Both the position numbers and the translations under genes were made by a program. The notes under the pieces were generated by a model. That model had not been told where the DNA came from and ran no database searches. It was given only the letters and a program-made list of their open reading frames with translations. A stretch of 64,000 bases of DNA from Streptosporangium roseum DSM 43021 (lineage in GTDB: Bacteria; Actinomycetota; Actinomycetes; Streptosporangiales; Streptosporangiaceae), in assembly GCF_000024865.1 (NCBI RefSeq), contig NC_013595.1:372001-436000 (forward strand), read 5' to 3'. Shown piece by piece: positions 1 to 8,847 of this stretch; position 1 is the first letter of the stretch, and every line of letters starts with the position of its first letter.

Positions 1-99
1 CGCACCACCACCCGCGACGGCGGCCGTCCCGCCAAGCTCTACCGCCGGGGACCGGCCTTGCTGCTCCACCCCCCGATGCTCCGCTCCCTCAAGGAGTAG
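1..99 (+). CDS. C-terminal fragment of an unknown protein with winged-helix-like tail
   Basis: The window opens inside a forward gene; the last 32 codons are readable and end at TAG (97-99). The fragment contains the motif GRPAKLYRRGP. Similar G-R-P-x-x-L-Y-R tails occur in winged helix-turn-helix domains of actinobacterial NUDIX-type and related regulators, and the regulator at 3037-4326 ends with the related GRPRQLYR. A DNA-binding tail is therefore plausible, but the family cannot be fixed from 32 residues. The next gene converges on it with an 8-bp gap. Confidence 0.5.
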   Translation, partial: RTTTRDGGRPAKLYRRGPALLLHPPMLRSLKE

Positions 100-107
100 G
101 CGGGGGC

Positions 108-761
108 TCAGAGGTCGTCGATCTCCGCCAGGTCGATGTCGACGTCGAAGGGGACGGTGAGCTTCAGCCGGTCGTGCTGGATTCCCATGAGTGCGTAGGT
201 CTTGGTCGCGGGGTCCAGTTCGTAGACGTAGACCGTCGGATGGCCTTCGACGTTCTCGATCCGCCAGAAGTGGGCGATGCCCGCCGCCGCGTAGAGCTGG
301 GGCTTGCGCTCCCGGTCGCGGATCTCGGACTCGGCGGAGACCACCTCGACGGCCAGGACGACGTCGGCGGGTTGGTAGGTGGTCTGCTTCATGCCCAGGT
401 CGCCGTCGGCGCGGACCACGATGAGATCGGGTTCGGGACGTTGGCGTTCTCCGAGTGTCACGGTCATCTCCCTGCGCACCCGCAGCTCCGCCGGAGCAGT
501 GTGGCGGAGCTCTCGCTCCAGGAGAAACATGACGAGTGAGTGGAAGCGGGTCTGGGGGCTCACGAAGACGAGAGTGCCATCGATCAGCTCGGTATGAGAG
601 GGAATCCCCCGCAGCCGGTCGAGGTCCTCGGCGGTGAAACCATCCGATGACGGGATGATCCAGTCGGGAACGGGCTCCAGTTTGGGAGACTCCGCCCCAG
701 CCGTCCCCGTGTCGGGCTCCGTGTCGGGCCGCTCGGTCTCGGTCAGCGGTGCGATGCTCAT
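108..761 (-). CDS. Uma2 family (DUF820) PD-(D/E)XK nuclease-like protein
   Basis: A 217-residue protein of the Uma2/DUF820 family, which has a restriction-endonuclease-like fold and no settled function; such proteins are very numerous in actinobacteria. Visible family signatures are IDGTLVFVSPQ with the downstream FHS, then RPEPDLIVV, LAVEVVSAESE and DRERKPQLYAAAGI, giving the expected acidic-acidic-lysine order of a PD-(D/E)XK core. The ATG at 759-761 is chosen because GGGAGGA precedes it at good spacing; a longer frame to 875 runs through sequence with no similarity and would overlap the divergent aminotransferase. The first 45 residues are Pro/Glu/Thr-rich. The gene stands alone. Confidence 0.8.
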   Translation of the reverse strand: MSIAPLTETERPDTEPDTGTAGAESPKLEPVPDWIIPSSDGFTAEDLDRLRGIPSHTELIDGTLVFVSPQTRFHSLVMFLLERELRHTAPAELRVRREMTVTLGERQRPEPDLIVVRADGDLGMKQTTYQPADVVLAVEVVSAESEIRDRERKPQLYAAAGIAHFWRIENVEGHPTVYVYELDPATKTYALMGIQHDRLKLTVPFDVDIDLAEIDDL

Positions 762-832
762 GTCGTCCTCCCGGTCAGGCATGCCTCTCACCTCCAGTCT
801 TTCAGGATGATGCCCCATCCGCCCGCTCCTCA

Positions 833-838
833 TAAAGT
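833..838 (+). promoter_or_regulatory. -10 box TAAAGT of a probable leaderless promoter
   Basis: TAAAGT lies six bases before the ATG at 845, so transcription would begin at or next to the start codon. No clear -35 is seen. It matches the spacing of nine other -10/start pairs in this window. Confidence 0.45.
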
Positions 839-844
839 AAGGCC

Positions 845-1906
845 ATGCCTCGTTTCCGCGCGATCCTGGACACAATGCCCCCCTACAAGGCGGGCAAGGC
901 CGTGGTGTCAGCCGACGGCCGGTCCTACAAGCTGTCTTCGAACGAATCTCCCTACGGGCCGCTTCCCTCCGTGGTCGAGGCCATCGCGAAGGCCGCCTCG
1001 GAGATCCACCGCTACCCCGACCCGGCGGCGACCGGCCTGACCGACGCCCTCGCCGAACGGTACGGCGTGCCGCCCGAGCACGTCGCGCTCGGCGCCGGTT
1101 CGGTGACGGTGGCCCAGCAGCTCTTCGAGACCGTGAGCGAGCCGGGCGCCGAGGTGATCTACGCCTGGCGGTCGTTCGAGGCCTACCCGCTCCTGGCCGA
1201 CCTGGCAGGGGCGACCTCGGTCCGGGTCCCGCTCCTGGGCGAGACGCACCACCTGGACGCCATGGCCGAGGCGATCACCCCGCAGACGCGCATGATCTTC
1301 GTCTGCAACCCGAACAACCCCACCGGCACGGTCGTCCACGCGGCCGAGCTGGCGGCCTTCCTCGACCGGGTCCCGGAGAACGTGCTCGTCGTCCTCGACG
1401 AGGCCTACCGCGAGTACGTCAGGGACGCCGACGTCACCGACGGGCTCACCGTCTACCGCGACCGGCCGAACGTGGCCGTGCTGCGGACGTTCTCCAAGGC
1501 GTACGGCCTGGCCGGGCTCCGGGTGGGTTACCTGATCGCCGACGAGCCGGTGGCGGCCGCCGTACGGAAGACGATCGTGCCCTTCGCGGTCAACCACCTG
1601 GCCCAGGCCGCCGCCGTCGCCTCCCTGGCGGCCGAGGCCGAGCTGCTGGAGCGGGTGGACACCGTGGTCAAGGAGCGCACCCGGGTCCGTGAGGCCCTGA
1701 TCGCCCAGGGCTGGACGGTGCCCATCACCGAGGCCAACTTCGTCTGGCTCCGCCTGGGCGAGCGCACGACGGCGTTCGCCGAGGCCTGCGCGGCCGACGG
1801 GGTCGCGGTCCGCCCCTTCGCCGGAGAGGGGGCCAGGATCTCCATCGGCTCCCCCGAGGCCAACGACACCTTCCTCGCCGCCGCGGCGGCCTTCAGGGCC
1901 GCCTGA
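845..1906 (+). CDS. HisC-like PLP-dependent aminotransferase
   Basis: A 353-residue fold-type I aminotransferase of the HisC subfamily, acting on histidinol phosphate or an aromatic amino acid (the Pat type). Seen: the N-terminal SNESPYGPLPSV, the cofactor-site stretch VCNPNNPTGTV, the Asp-containing VVLDEAYREYV, the Schiff-base lysine in TFSKAYGLAGLRVGY and a C-terminal Arg in the GARISIG segment that binds substrate carboxylate or phosphate. Length is normal for HisC/Pat. No other histidine genes adjoin it, so this is probably a second, stand-alone enzyme, and aromatic amino acid transamination is as likely as histidine synthesis. Start at 845 follows a -10-like box without a Shine-Dalgarno sequence. 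Confidence 0.85.
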   Translation: MPRFRAILDTMPPYKAGKAVVSADGRSYKLSSNESPYGPLPSVVEAIAKAASEIHRYPDPAATGLTDALAERYGVPPEHVALGAGSVTVAQQLFETVSEPGAEVIYAWRSFEAYPLLADLAGATSVRVPLLGETHHLDAMAEAITPQTRMIFVCNPNNPTGTVVHAAELAAFLDRVPENVLVVLDEAYREYVRDADVTDGLTVYRDRPNVAVLRTFSKAYGLAGLRVGYLIADEPVAAAVRKTIVPFAVNHLAQAAAVASLAAEAELLERVDTVVKERTRVREALIAQGWTVPITEANFVWLRLGERTTAFAEACAADGVAVRPFAGEGARISIGSPEANDTFLAAAAAFRAA

Positions 1907-1967
1907 CGGCCCTTCCGTCGCCGGGGCCGCCTCCGGCGCTCCGGGACGGACCCGAGGGGCCCGCGTC

Positions 1968-2906
1968 CTACACGGACGCGGGTTCCTTCTCCTCGGTCGG
2001 GGCGTTCCTGCGGCGCTCGGTGGAGACCACCAGGGCCACGCCGAGGACGATCACCAGGCCCGCGGCGACCATCGAGGTCGTGACCGGCTCGCTCAGGACG
2101 AGGGCGCCGAGGACGACCGCCACGACGGGGTTGACGTAGGCGTAGGTGGAGACCAGGGAGATCGGGGCGGCGCCCAGCAGCCACACGTAGGCGGTGAAGC
2201 CGACCAGGGAGCCCATCACGACCAGGTAGGCCAGCGCGGCCCAGGAGCGCCCGGAGACCGCGCCGAGGTCGAGGTGCTCGCCCATGACCGTGCTGGTCAG
2301 CGCGAGCCCGATCCCGCCCGCGGCCATCTCGACCGTGCTCGCGACGAAGGGGTTGGCGGGCATGGGGATCCGGGCGGACAGGAACGAGCCCGCCGACCAC
2401 GACATCGACGCCAGCAGGATGATCACGATCCCGGTGCTGTCCGCCGCGCTGCCCCCGCCGGTCAGCGACAGCACCGCCACCCCGCCGAACCCGATGAGCA
2501 CCCCGGCCAGCGTCAGCACCTGCGGCATGTCCCTGGCGACGATCCTGAAGATCACCAGCCAGAGCGGCACCGAGGCCACCAGCAGCGCGGCCAGCCCGCT
2601 GGAGATGTGCTGCTCGGCCACCGCGACGAGGCCGTTGCCGGCGTTCAGCAGCAGCAACCCGACCAGGGCCGCCCCGCCCAGCTCCTTCCAGGTCATCCGG
2701 AAGGCCCGCCATCCCCGGAGCAGGAGCACCGCGGTGCCGAGGATCAGCGCGGCCGTGCTGAAGCGCATGGCCCCGCTGAGCAGCGGCGGGACGGTCTCGA
2801 TGGCGATCCGGATCGCCAGGTAGGTCGATCCCCACACCACGTAGACGATCGCCAGTGCTCCCCAGACGAGCAGCGATCCGCGGCTGTCAGTAGTGTCATG
2901 ACCCAT
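1968..2906 (-). CDS. EamA/DMT family exporter
   Basis: A 312-residue integral membrane protein of the drug/metabolite transporter superfamily. Ten hydrophobic segments in two five-helix halves can be read, starting with the family hallmark YVVWGSTYLAIR and repeating an EamA half after about residue 155. YedA/RhtA-like members export amino acids or other metabolites; the substrate cannot be read here. The short cytosolic tail is basic then acidic (RRRNAPTEEKEP). The ATG at 2904-2906 has no ribosome binding site but has TAATGT eight bases upstream. It converges on the aminotransferase with 61 bp between them. Confidence 0.85.
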   Translation of the reverse strand: MGHDTTDSRGSLLVWGALAIVYVVWGSTYLAIRIAIETVPPLLSGAMRFSTAALILGTAVLLLRGWRAFRMTWKELGGAALVGLLLLNAGNGLVAVAEQHISSGLAALLVASVPLWLVIFRIVARDMPQVLTLAGVLIGFGGVAVLSLTGGGSAADSTGIVIILLASMSWSAGSFLSARIPMPANPFVASTVEMAAGGIGLALTSTVMGEHLDLGAVSGRSWAALAYLVVMGSLVGFTAYVWLLGAAPISLVSTYAYVNPVVAVVLGALVLSEPVTTSMVAAGLVIVLGVALVVSTERRRNAPTEEKEPASV

Positions 2907-2914
2907 AGCTCATG

Positions 2915-2920
2915 ACATTA
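2915..2920 (-). promoter_or_regulatory. -10 box TAATGT of a probable leaderless promoter
   Basis: On the minus strand TAATGT is followed by eight bases and then the exporter ATG at 2906. No Shine-Dalgarno sequence is present. Confidence 0.5.
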
Positions 2921-2949
2921 GCCCTCGGGTCCGACAGAACGCTCGCGGA

Positions 2950-3017
2950 GTCCGGACCGTGAGACGCGGTCCGGACCGCCGTGATCCGGGGCCCGCGCGG
3001 AGCGGACCCCGGATCAC
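2950..3017 (-). terminator. Tandem hairpins after the regulator gene
   Basis: Two perfect stems follow the stop at 3037 in the direction of transcription: an 11-bp arm pair (2981-2991 with 3007-3017, 15-base loop) and a 10-bp pair (2950-2959 with 2967-2976, 7-base loop). There is no T-run, which is usual for actinobacterial terminators. Confidence 0.55.
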
Positions 3018-3036
3018 GGGGAACGGCGGAAGAGTC

Positions 3037-4326
3037 TCAGCGGCTGCCGAGCTTCTCCACGATCAGCCGGTAGAGCTGGCGGGGACGGCCCGGCTGCGGG
3101 GTGCGGTTGGGCGGAAGCGGCCACGCGAGTCCCTCGTCGACCAACGTGCGCAGCAGCCGCCGTGCCGTACGCGGGGTGACGCCGAGCATCTTGCCCGCGC
3201 CCTCCGCGTCCACGACCGTGTCTCCCCCCTCCAGCTTGGCCGCCAGCCGGGCCAGCACCTCCACGCCCTTCGGCTTCAGCGGCCCGCCGCCCTGCGGAGG
3301 CATCCTGGGCGCGGGGATGAGCGCCCTGCCCTCGCGGTCCACCGCGAAGCCCTGCGCCTGCTTGCCCGCCTGCGTGCGCGCCAGCGCCGCCCGCGCGTGC
3401 GACTCGGCGTCGTGGGCGGTACGGCCCATGCCGACGCCCACCTCGACCGCCAGGCCCAGCTCGTCGCGGACCCGCGCCGCGAACGGCAGCACCCGGAAGC
3501 CCTCCGTGGCCATGGCCACCGAGCCGCGGGTCGCGGTGACCATGTAGCTGTGGTCGTCGATCGAGGTCACCGACGCGTTGATCCGGTTCGCCTCCTGCAC
3601 CAGCAGCCGGTGCAGGGACAGCCGGAGCTCGTCGCGCCAGTAGCGCGGCGCGGCCCGGCGGACCGGTTCGCGGAGCGTCGGCACCTCCACCAGGACGACG
3701 GTGAGCTGTGACTCCTCCAGCCGGTGGTGCGCGCCGAGCAGGGCGGCCGTGTGCAGCGCCGTGCGGACCGCCGCGGACGTCGGCCGGATCCTGACCACCG
3801 GGACCCCGGCCGTCTGCAGGCGGTCGGCGACGGCGGGCAGGCACGTCAGCGCCCCGCTGGTGTTGCCCTGCCGGGCCAGGCGTTCGTGGAAGGCCGCGAT
3901 CGTGCCGGTCGCCCCCGGCTCGTCGCGGCTGTGCACGTCCGCCACCGGCAGGCTCAGATCGGTGTAGGCCTCCTCGACGTCGGCCCGGCTCAGCACGTCG
4001 ACGCTGACCCTGCGCGGGTCTATCCGTTCGTCCAGCGCGGCTCTGGCCAGTGCGGCGATCAACGCGGCTCCCCCGAGCTGGACGTAGGTCGCCGGCATCG
4101 TCAGCACCCCCGAGCGCCTGGCCAGGTCATAGGGGACCGGGCTGGCGAACAGGCATGCGTCCACCCCTGCCCCCAGGCGGGTGACTTTGTCGGCGGCTTC
4201 CTGCTCGTCCCGGTAGGCAGCGGCTACCAGGCGGCAAGGCAGGGGAGCCGCCGCGTGTCCCATGAGCATCACTCGCTCGACGAGGTCATGGGGGCCCACC
4301 ACACCGATAGTGAGGTCCGGTGTCAT
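3037..4326 (-). CDS. Putative regulator: ligand-sensor-like region, GGDEF-like domain, C-terminal winged helix
   Basis: A protein of about 429 residues. Three parts can be seen: an N-terminal alpha/beta region beginning DLTIGVVGPHDLVERVM, similar in style to periplasmic-binding or PrpR_N-like sensors; a middle domain ending in VGVGMGRTAHDAESHARAA, which resembles the second half of a GGDEF or GTP-cyclohydrolase-III-type domain but has no GGDEF signature; and a C-terminal winged helix (LGVTPRTARRLLRTLVDEGL, then GRPRQLYR). It probably controls genes in response to a nucleotide or metabolite, but I do not recognise a named family. The start is uncertain: ATG 4326 fits where recognisable domain sequence begins; ATG 4386 and GTG 4449 are in frame upstream without good ribosome binding sites. 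Confidence 0.65.
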   Translation of the reverse strand: MTPDLTIGVVGPHDLVERVMLMGHAAAPLPCRLVAAAYRDEQEAADKVTRLGAGVDACLFASPVPYDLARRSGVLTMPATYVQLGGAALIAALARAALDERIDPRRVSVDVLSRADVEEAYTDLSLPVADVHSRDEPGATGTIAAFHERLARQGNTSGALTCLPAVADRLQTAGVPVVRIRPTSAAVRTALHTAALLGAHHRLEESQLTVVLVEVPTLREPVRRAAPRYWRDELRLSLHRLLVQEANRINASVTSIDDHSYMVTATRGSVAMATEGFRVLPFAARVRDELGLAVEVGVGMGRTAHDAESHARAALARTQAGKQAQGFAVDREGRALIPAPRMPPQGGGPLKPKGVEVLARLAAKLEGGDTVVDAEGAGKMLGVTPRTARRLLRTLVDEGLAWPLPPNRTPQPGRPRQLYRLIVEKLGSR

Positions 4327-4551
4327 GGCACCCGGGCGTGACACTCGTGGAGTTTCTTCGGCCCGCTCGACCAATGTTCGTCCCATCCTGCTGTCCGTTT
4401 GTTTTCGGCTCTCTTTTGGAACGATCGCTTGCGGGGGCCGTAATGTCACGCCCGATTTGACGCCAATTCCGGGAGGAACCCCCCGGGTAAACCCCTAACT
4501 GTTACTGTTTACACAGGTCAGAGCGGTTTTTGAGAGACTGAAACCCGCTGA

Positions 4552-5820
4552 TTATGAGGAAGAAATCTCTCGCCTCACATCGGCGCCCAGGGCCTGCATA
4601 CGCTCGGCCAGATATGAGTGGCCGCGGTCGATGAGATAACCCGATTCGATCACGGTCTCCCCTTCGGCGGCGAGACCGGCGAGAACGAGGGCGATTCCGG
4701 AACGCAGGTCGTGCGCGGTCACCTCCGTGCCCGTCAGCGGAGTCGCGCCGCGGACGACGGCGCTGTTCTCCTTCACCTCGATGTCGGCGCCCATCTTGTT
4801 CAGCTCGGAGGCCAGGGCGAACCGGCCGTCGAAGATGCGCTCGTGGATGTAGCTGGCGCCGTCGGCGAGGCAGGCGACCGTCATGATCGGCGACTGCAGG
4901 TCGGTGGCGAAGCCGGGGTAGGTGTCGGTGATCACGTTGATCGGGCGCAGCGGGCGGTCCCGGCGCACGTGGAGCACCGCGCCGTGGTCGGAGAACTCCA
5001 CCCCCATCTGCTCCAGCTTGTAGCGGACCACGCCGAGGTGGTCCAGGTCGGCGCCGACCAGGTTGACCTCGCCGCCGGTGATGGCCGCGGCCATGGCGAA
5101 CACGCCCGCGTCGAGGCGGTCGGGCATCACGGTGTGCTCGACGGCCTGGAGCTCCTCCACGCCCTCCACCGTGATGAACCCGGTGCCGCCGCCGCTGATC
5201 CTGGCGCCCATCCGGGTCAGCATCTCGATCACGTCGAGGACCTCGGGCTCCAGCGCCGCGTTCTCGATCACGGTGGTGCCGCGCCCGAGGGCGGCCGCCA
5301 TGATCAGGTTCTCGGTGCCGGTGTGCGAGGGGGTGTCCAGGTACAGCGTGGCGCCGGTGAAGCCGGCCGTCTTGACGTGGATGACGGAGTCGCCCTCGTC
5401 CACGATCGCGCCCAGGCGCTTGTAGCCCAGGTAGTGGAAGTCGAGGTTGCGGCTGCCCAGGTTGCAGCCGCCCACGCCCTCGATGATCGCCTCGCCGAGG
5501 CGGTGCAGAAGCGCGGGTACGAACAGCACGGAGCCGCGGAAGCGGCGGGCGATCTCCGCGGGCAGCACCGGGCTTTTCAGCCGGGAGGCGTCGATGACCA
5601 AGGTGCGTTCTGCCTCGTGGAGCTCGACCTTGGCGCCGATCGCCTCGGCCAGCTCGACCGCCCGGCGCACGTCCTCGATGATGGGGACGTTGCGCAGCAC
5701 CGTACGGCCCTTGGCCGCCAGGAGCGCCGCACCGATCATGGGCAGCACGGCGTTCTTGGCACCCTGGATGAAGGCGGTTCCACGGAGGGGGTTGCCACCG
5801 CGCACGCGGTAACGGACCAT
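4552..5820 (-). CDS. murA: UDP-N-acetylglucosamine 1-carboxyvinyltransferase (MurA)
   Basis: A 422-residue enolpyruvyl transferase catalysing the first committed step of peptidoglycan synthesis, transfer of enolpyruvate from PEP to UDP-GlcNAc in the cytosol. Key residues align with E. coli MurA: Lys-Asn in GAKNAVLP, the catalytic-loop Cys in GGCNLGSRNLDFH, Asp in YPGFATDLQSP and Arg in HDLRSGIALVLAG. The catalytic loop is unusual, because the normal reading is close to GGCAIGARPVDLH; Pro after Arg is Asn here. ATG 5820 follows AAGGAG. This may be a secondary MurA paralog rather than the housekeeping copy. Transcribed alone on the minus strand. Confidence 0.88.
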   Translation of the reverse strand: MVRYRVRGGNPLRGTAFIQGAKNAVLPMIGAALLAAKGRTVLRNVPIIEDVRRAVELAEAIGAKVELHEAERTLVIDASRLKSPVLPAEIARRFRGSVLFVPALLHRLGEAIIEGVGGCNLGSRNLDFHYLGYKRLGAIVDEGDSVIHVKTAGFTGATLYLDTPSHTGTENLIMAAALGRGTTVIENAALEPEVLDVIEMLTRMGARISGGGTGFITVEGVEELQAVEHTVMPDRLDAGVFAMAAAITGGEVNLVGADLDHLGVVRYKLEQMGVEFSDHGAVLHVRRDRPLRPINVITDTYPGFATDLQSPIMTVACLADGASYIHERIFDGRFALASELNKMGADIEVKENSAVVRGATPLTGTEVTAHDLRSGIALVLAGLAAEGETVIESGYLIDRGHSYLAERMQALGADVRREISSS

Positions 5821-6181
5821 GCGTCATGCTCCTTGGGGAAGGGGAAAGCTGGGGACTGGGGATGATTGCGAGAACGAGTGGCGGCAGCCAGGGGTTGTCG
5901 GCCAACAGTAGCCGCTGAGTACCCCTGAACCGGCCACTTCGGATGGCAACTACCCCCCGAGCCCCTGATCACTCGATCGCTCGTGGGTCTCCACGCAATG
6001 GTCCCGCATCCGCACGGCGGATCCGCCCGCGGCGGCGGCGTTCCCGGCGATCGGACTCCCCCGGAATTTCCCTCGCCCCGGGCGTCGGGCGGCGCGTTCC
6101 GGCGTTTTCGGCGGCTGTCCGGAGTGCCCGGGCGTCCGGGCGTCCGGCGGAGCGCTCAGGCGTCCCCGGTCTCCGGGGTGT
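5821..6181. other. Intergenic stretch, 361 bp
   Basis: This holds the murA ribosome binding site and presumably its promoter. The part near 6060-6160 is a low-complexity run of degenerate gcgtccgg-type repeats. I see no convincing gene, RNA or hairpin terminator here. Confidence 0.4.
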
Positions 6182-7219
6182 TCACGCGGCCCGGGTCCCC
6201 CTGCCGGCCGGGGTGAGCGGTGAGGCGGCCAGGAGGAGGTTGTCGGCTCGCTGGTCGACGAAGCGGGTGACGACCTGCTGGCCGTACCCGAACGCCATGG
6301 CCCAGACCAGGATGGCGGGCTGGGAGCCGAGTCCCGCGAAGCCGGGGACGAAGCCGGAGTTCAGGATCAGCAGGCCCAGCACGGAGGTGGCCACCCCGGC
6401 GGGGGCCTTGAGCATGTTCTGGACCACCGCCAGCGAGTAGCGCGTGGACAGCTCCGAGCGGGTGGAGAGCGAGGCCGCCGTGGCCAGTGCCGCGCCCAGC
6501 ATCCCGATCAGGGCCACGAGGGGAACGTCGCCGCGGCTGGGCCGCAGGGAGCCGGTGGGGCAGATCTGCGCGGGCATGAGCCCCTGGGCCTGGACCACCG
6601 ACTGGTTGCCGCACATCGGGATGACGTCCGGCCAGATCGCGCCGATGGTCACCACGCCCAGCACGATCAGGCTCAGCATGACCACCCCGCCGAGCAGCAG
6701 GTTGCGGAAGCTGCGGACCCGGCCGGTCTCCATCGCCTGCGCGGTGTAGGCGGCCCGCAGGACCGACTGCATCAGCGGCCTGTCGTCCTCTCCCAGGTCG
6801 CCGGCCGCCAGCCGGGTCTGCAGGTGCGTCAGCCGGGGATCGTCGCCGGGCAGGTAGGCCCGGCCGATCGCCGCCACCTCGGGGCCCCGACCGCACAGCT
6901 CCGCCGTCGGCAGCACGCCGTACAGCATCACGGTCGCGCTGTTGACGTTGGACCAGGCGCCCTCGATGGCCTGGCCGGTCAGCCAGCGCCGCAGGCCGTG
7001 CCTGGAGCGCGCGTAGACCTCCGCGCGCTCCAGGTGCCTGCCGATGCCGTCGCCCACCGACACCAGCTGGCCCGCCCCGTCGCGCATGGTCAGGGCGCGC
7101 TCGGCGTCGGCCCGGATCTCCTCGCTCCGCGTGGCGACGTAGACCCGCCACGTGCCCGGCCAGCGCAGCACTCCGGTGTCGCCGATCCGTTCCGGGGACG
7201 CTGTCTGGTCGAACGCCAT
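6182..7219 (-). CDS. Membrane protein of unknown function
   Basis: A 345-residue protein not recognised by family. The first ~180 residues are soluble and Arg/Glu-rich. They are followed by about four membrane segments, beginning near LLLGGVVMLSLIVLGVVTIG and including VALIGMLGAALATAA and TSVLGLLILNSGFVPGFAG. Two Cys lie in the first extracytoplasmic loop (PMCGNQS, QICPTGS) and could form a disulfide. ATG 7219 is preceded by GGAGGAACG; the frame extends 14 codons further upstream but without a ribosome binding site. The layout (soluble head, then helices) resembles other uncharacterised actinobacterial membrane proteins, and no role can be assigned. Confidence 0.7.
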   Translation of the reverse strand: MAFDQTASPERIGDTGVLRWPGTWRVYVATRSEEIRADAERALTMRDGAGQLVSVGDGIGRHLERAEVYARSRHGLRRWLTGQAIEGAWSNVNSATVMLYGVLPTAELCGRGPEVAAIGRAYLPGDDPRLTHLQTRLAAGDLGEDDRPLMQSVLRAAYTAQAMETGRVRSFRNLLLGGVVMLSLIVLGVVTIGAIWPDVIPMCGNQSVVQAQGLMPAQICPTGSLRPSRGDVPLVALIGMLGAALATAASLSTRSELSTRYSLAVVQNMLKAPAGVATSVLGLLILNSGFVPGFAGLGSQPAILVWAMAFGYGQQVVTRFVDQRADNLLLAASPLTPAGRGTRAA

Positions 7220-7324
7220 CGTTCCTCCGTGGGGCGGAGCGGCCGGGGGGCGGGCAGTCACTGCCCCCGGCTTATCGCGGCATGCCGTCCAAGTGCTACG
7301 TCATGGTCAAGCGCTATGACCCGC

Positions 7325-8557
7325 TCAAGCGCTATGTCCGGCGATGTCCGTGCGGTGGTGCGAGCCGCGCATCCGGATGCGGCCGACAGCCTCGTAGGCG
7401 GCCGCGCGCGCCGCGGCCACGTCGGGGCCGGTGCCGACCACGCTGAGCACCCGCCCGCCGTTGGAGACGACCCGGTCGCCGTCGAGCGCGGTCCCGGAGT
7501 GCAGCACGTAGGCGTTCTCGACGGTGTCGGAAAGCCCCTCGATGACGTCGCCCTTGACGGGGTCGGCCGGGTAGTTCTCCGCCGCGATCACCACGGTCAC
7601 CGCGGCGCCGTCGCGGTAGGACAGCGGCCCGAACCCGCCGAGCGTCCCGTCCGCGCAGGCCAGCAGGAGGCCCGCGAGCGGCGTCTCCAGCCGGTCCAGC
7701 ACGACCTGGGTCTCCGGGTCGCCGAACCGCGCGTTGAACTCGATCACCTTCGGGCCCTCCGCCGTGAGGGCCAGCCCCACGAAGAGCACCCCGGTGTACG
7801 GCGTGCCGCGCCTGGCCAGCTCGGTCACGGTCGGGATGACGGTCTCGGCCATCACCCGGTCGGTGAGGTCACCGGGGGCCCACGGCAGCGGCGTGTAGGC
7901 GCCCATGCCGCCGGTGTTGGGGCCCTTGTCCCCGTCGTAGGCGCGCTTGTGGTCCTGGGCGGGCTGGAGCGGCACGGCCGTGGAACCGTCGCAGAGCGCG
8001 AACAGCGACACCTCGGGACCGTCGAGGAACTCCTCGATGACGACCCGCCCGCACGCCGCGGCGTGCCCGAGCGCCTCGTCCCGGTCGTCGGTGACCACCA
8101 CGCCCTTGCCGGCCGCGAGGCCGTCGTCCTTGACCACGTACGGCGTGCCGAACTCGTCCAGCGCCGCGGCGGCCTCCTCGGGCGTGACGCACGTGCGGGA
8201 GCGCGCGGTGGGCACGCCCGCCGCGACCATGACGTCCTTGGCGAACGCCTTGGAGCCCTCGATCCGGGCGGCCTCCCGGGACGGCCCGAAGCAGGGGATG
8301 CCCGCCTCCCTGACCGCGTCCGCGACCCCGGCGACCAGCGGGGCCTCGGGGCCGACCACGACCAGGTCGGCCCCCAGCTCCAGGGCGAGCCGGCTGACCG
8401 CCGCAGGATCGGTCGGGGTCACCGGATGCAGGGTCGCGACCTGTGCGACACCGGCGTTGCCGGGAGCACAGTGGACCTCGGTGACCTGGGGATCTGCTGC
8501 CAGCGACCGGCACAGGGCATGCTCACGCCCGCCGGATCCAATCACAAGAACGCGCAC
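7325..8557 (-). CDS. purD: Phosphoribosylamine-glycine ligase (GARS)
   Basis: A 410-residue ATP-grasp enzyme for the second step of de novo purine synthesis, joining 5-phosphoribosylamine and glycine with ATP. It begins VRVLVIGSGGREHALC, the universal GARS N-terminus, and shows the ATP-grasp lid VVKDDGLAAGKGVVV, the DHKRAYDGDKGPNTGGMGAY signature and the metal-binding EFNARFGDPETQ. GTG 8557 is chosen because it sits exactly at the conserved N-terminus, seven bases after TAGGCT on the minus strand; it has no Shine-Dalgarno sequence. The other purine gene in the window, purA, is 2.8 kb away and separately transcribed. Confidence 0.95.
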   Translation of the reverse strand: MRVLVIGSGGREHALCRSLAADPQVTEVHCAPGNAGVAQVATLHPVTPTDPAAVSRLALELGADLVVVGPEAPLVAGVADAVREAGIPCFGPSREAARIEGSKAFAKDVMVAAGVPTARSRTCVTPEEAAAALDEFGTPYVVKDDGLAAGKGVVVTDDRDEALGHAAACGRVVIEEFLDGPEVSLFALCDGSTAVPLQPAQDHKRAYDGDKGPNTGGMGAYTPLPWAPGDLTDRVMAETVIPTVTELARRGTPYTGVLFVGLALTAEGPKVIEFNARFGDPETQVVLDRLETPLAGLLLACADGTLGGFGPLSYRDGAAVTVVIAAENYPADPVKGDVIEGLSDTVENAYVLHSGTALDGDRVVSNGGRVLSVVGTGPDVAAARAAAYEAVGRIRMRGSHHRTDIAGHSA

Positions 8558-8564
8558 TCGCGAG

Positions 8565-8570
8565 AGCCTA
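8565..8570 (-). promoter_or_regulatory. -10 box TAGGCT of a probable leaderless purD promoter
   Basis: TAGGCT on the minus strand, seven bases, then the purD GTG at 8557; no ribosome binding site is present. Confidence 0.55.
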
Positions 8571-8847
8571 TCGGCCCCCGGGTCGCCGGCCGTCCACAGG
8601 CTGTGGACAGAGGTCCCGTGCGGGCCGCCGGGGTTCATGCCGATCTTTCCCGGCCGGGGCGGCGGAAAGGGGCCTCGCGCGGGGGGAGCCAGGGCGACAT
8701 GGTGAATGCGCCGTAAATCAGGTGGGAATTTCGCCGGCTTATGGATGATCGCTTGTTGCGGCCGGGAGTACGCTTAGGGAGCGTGCCCAGATCTGTGCTA
8801 AGTTTGGGCGGCTTTGTCTGTCTATTGGTGATTGGAGGTGGTTGGGG

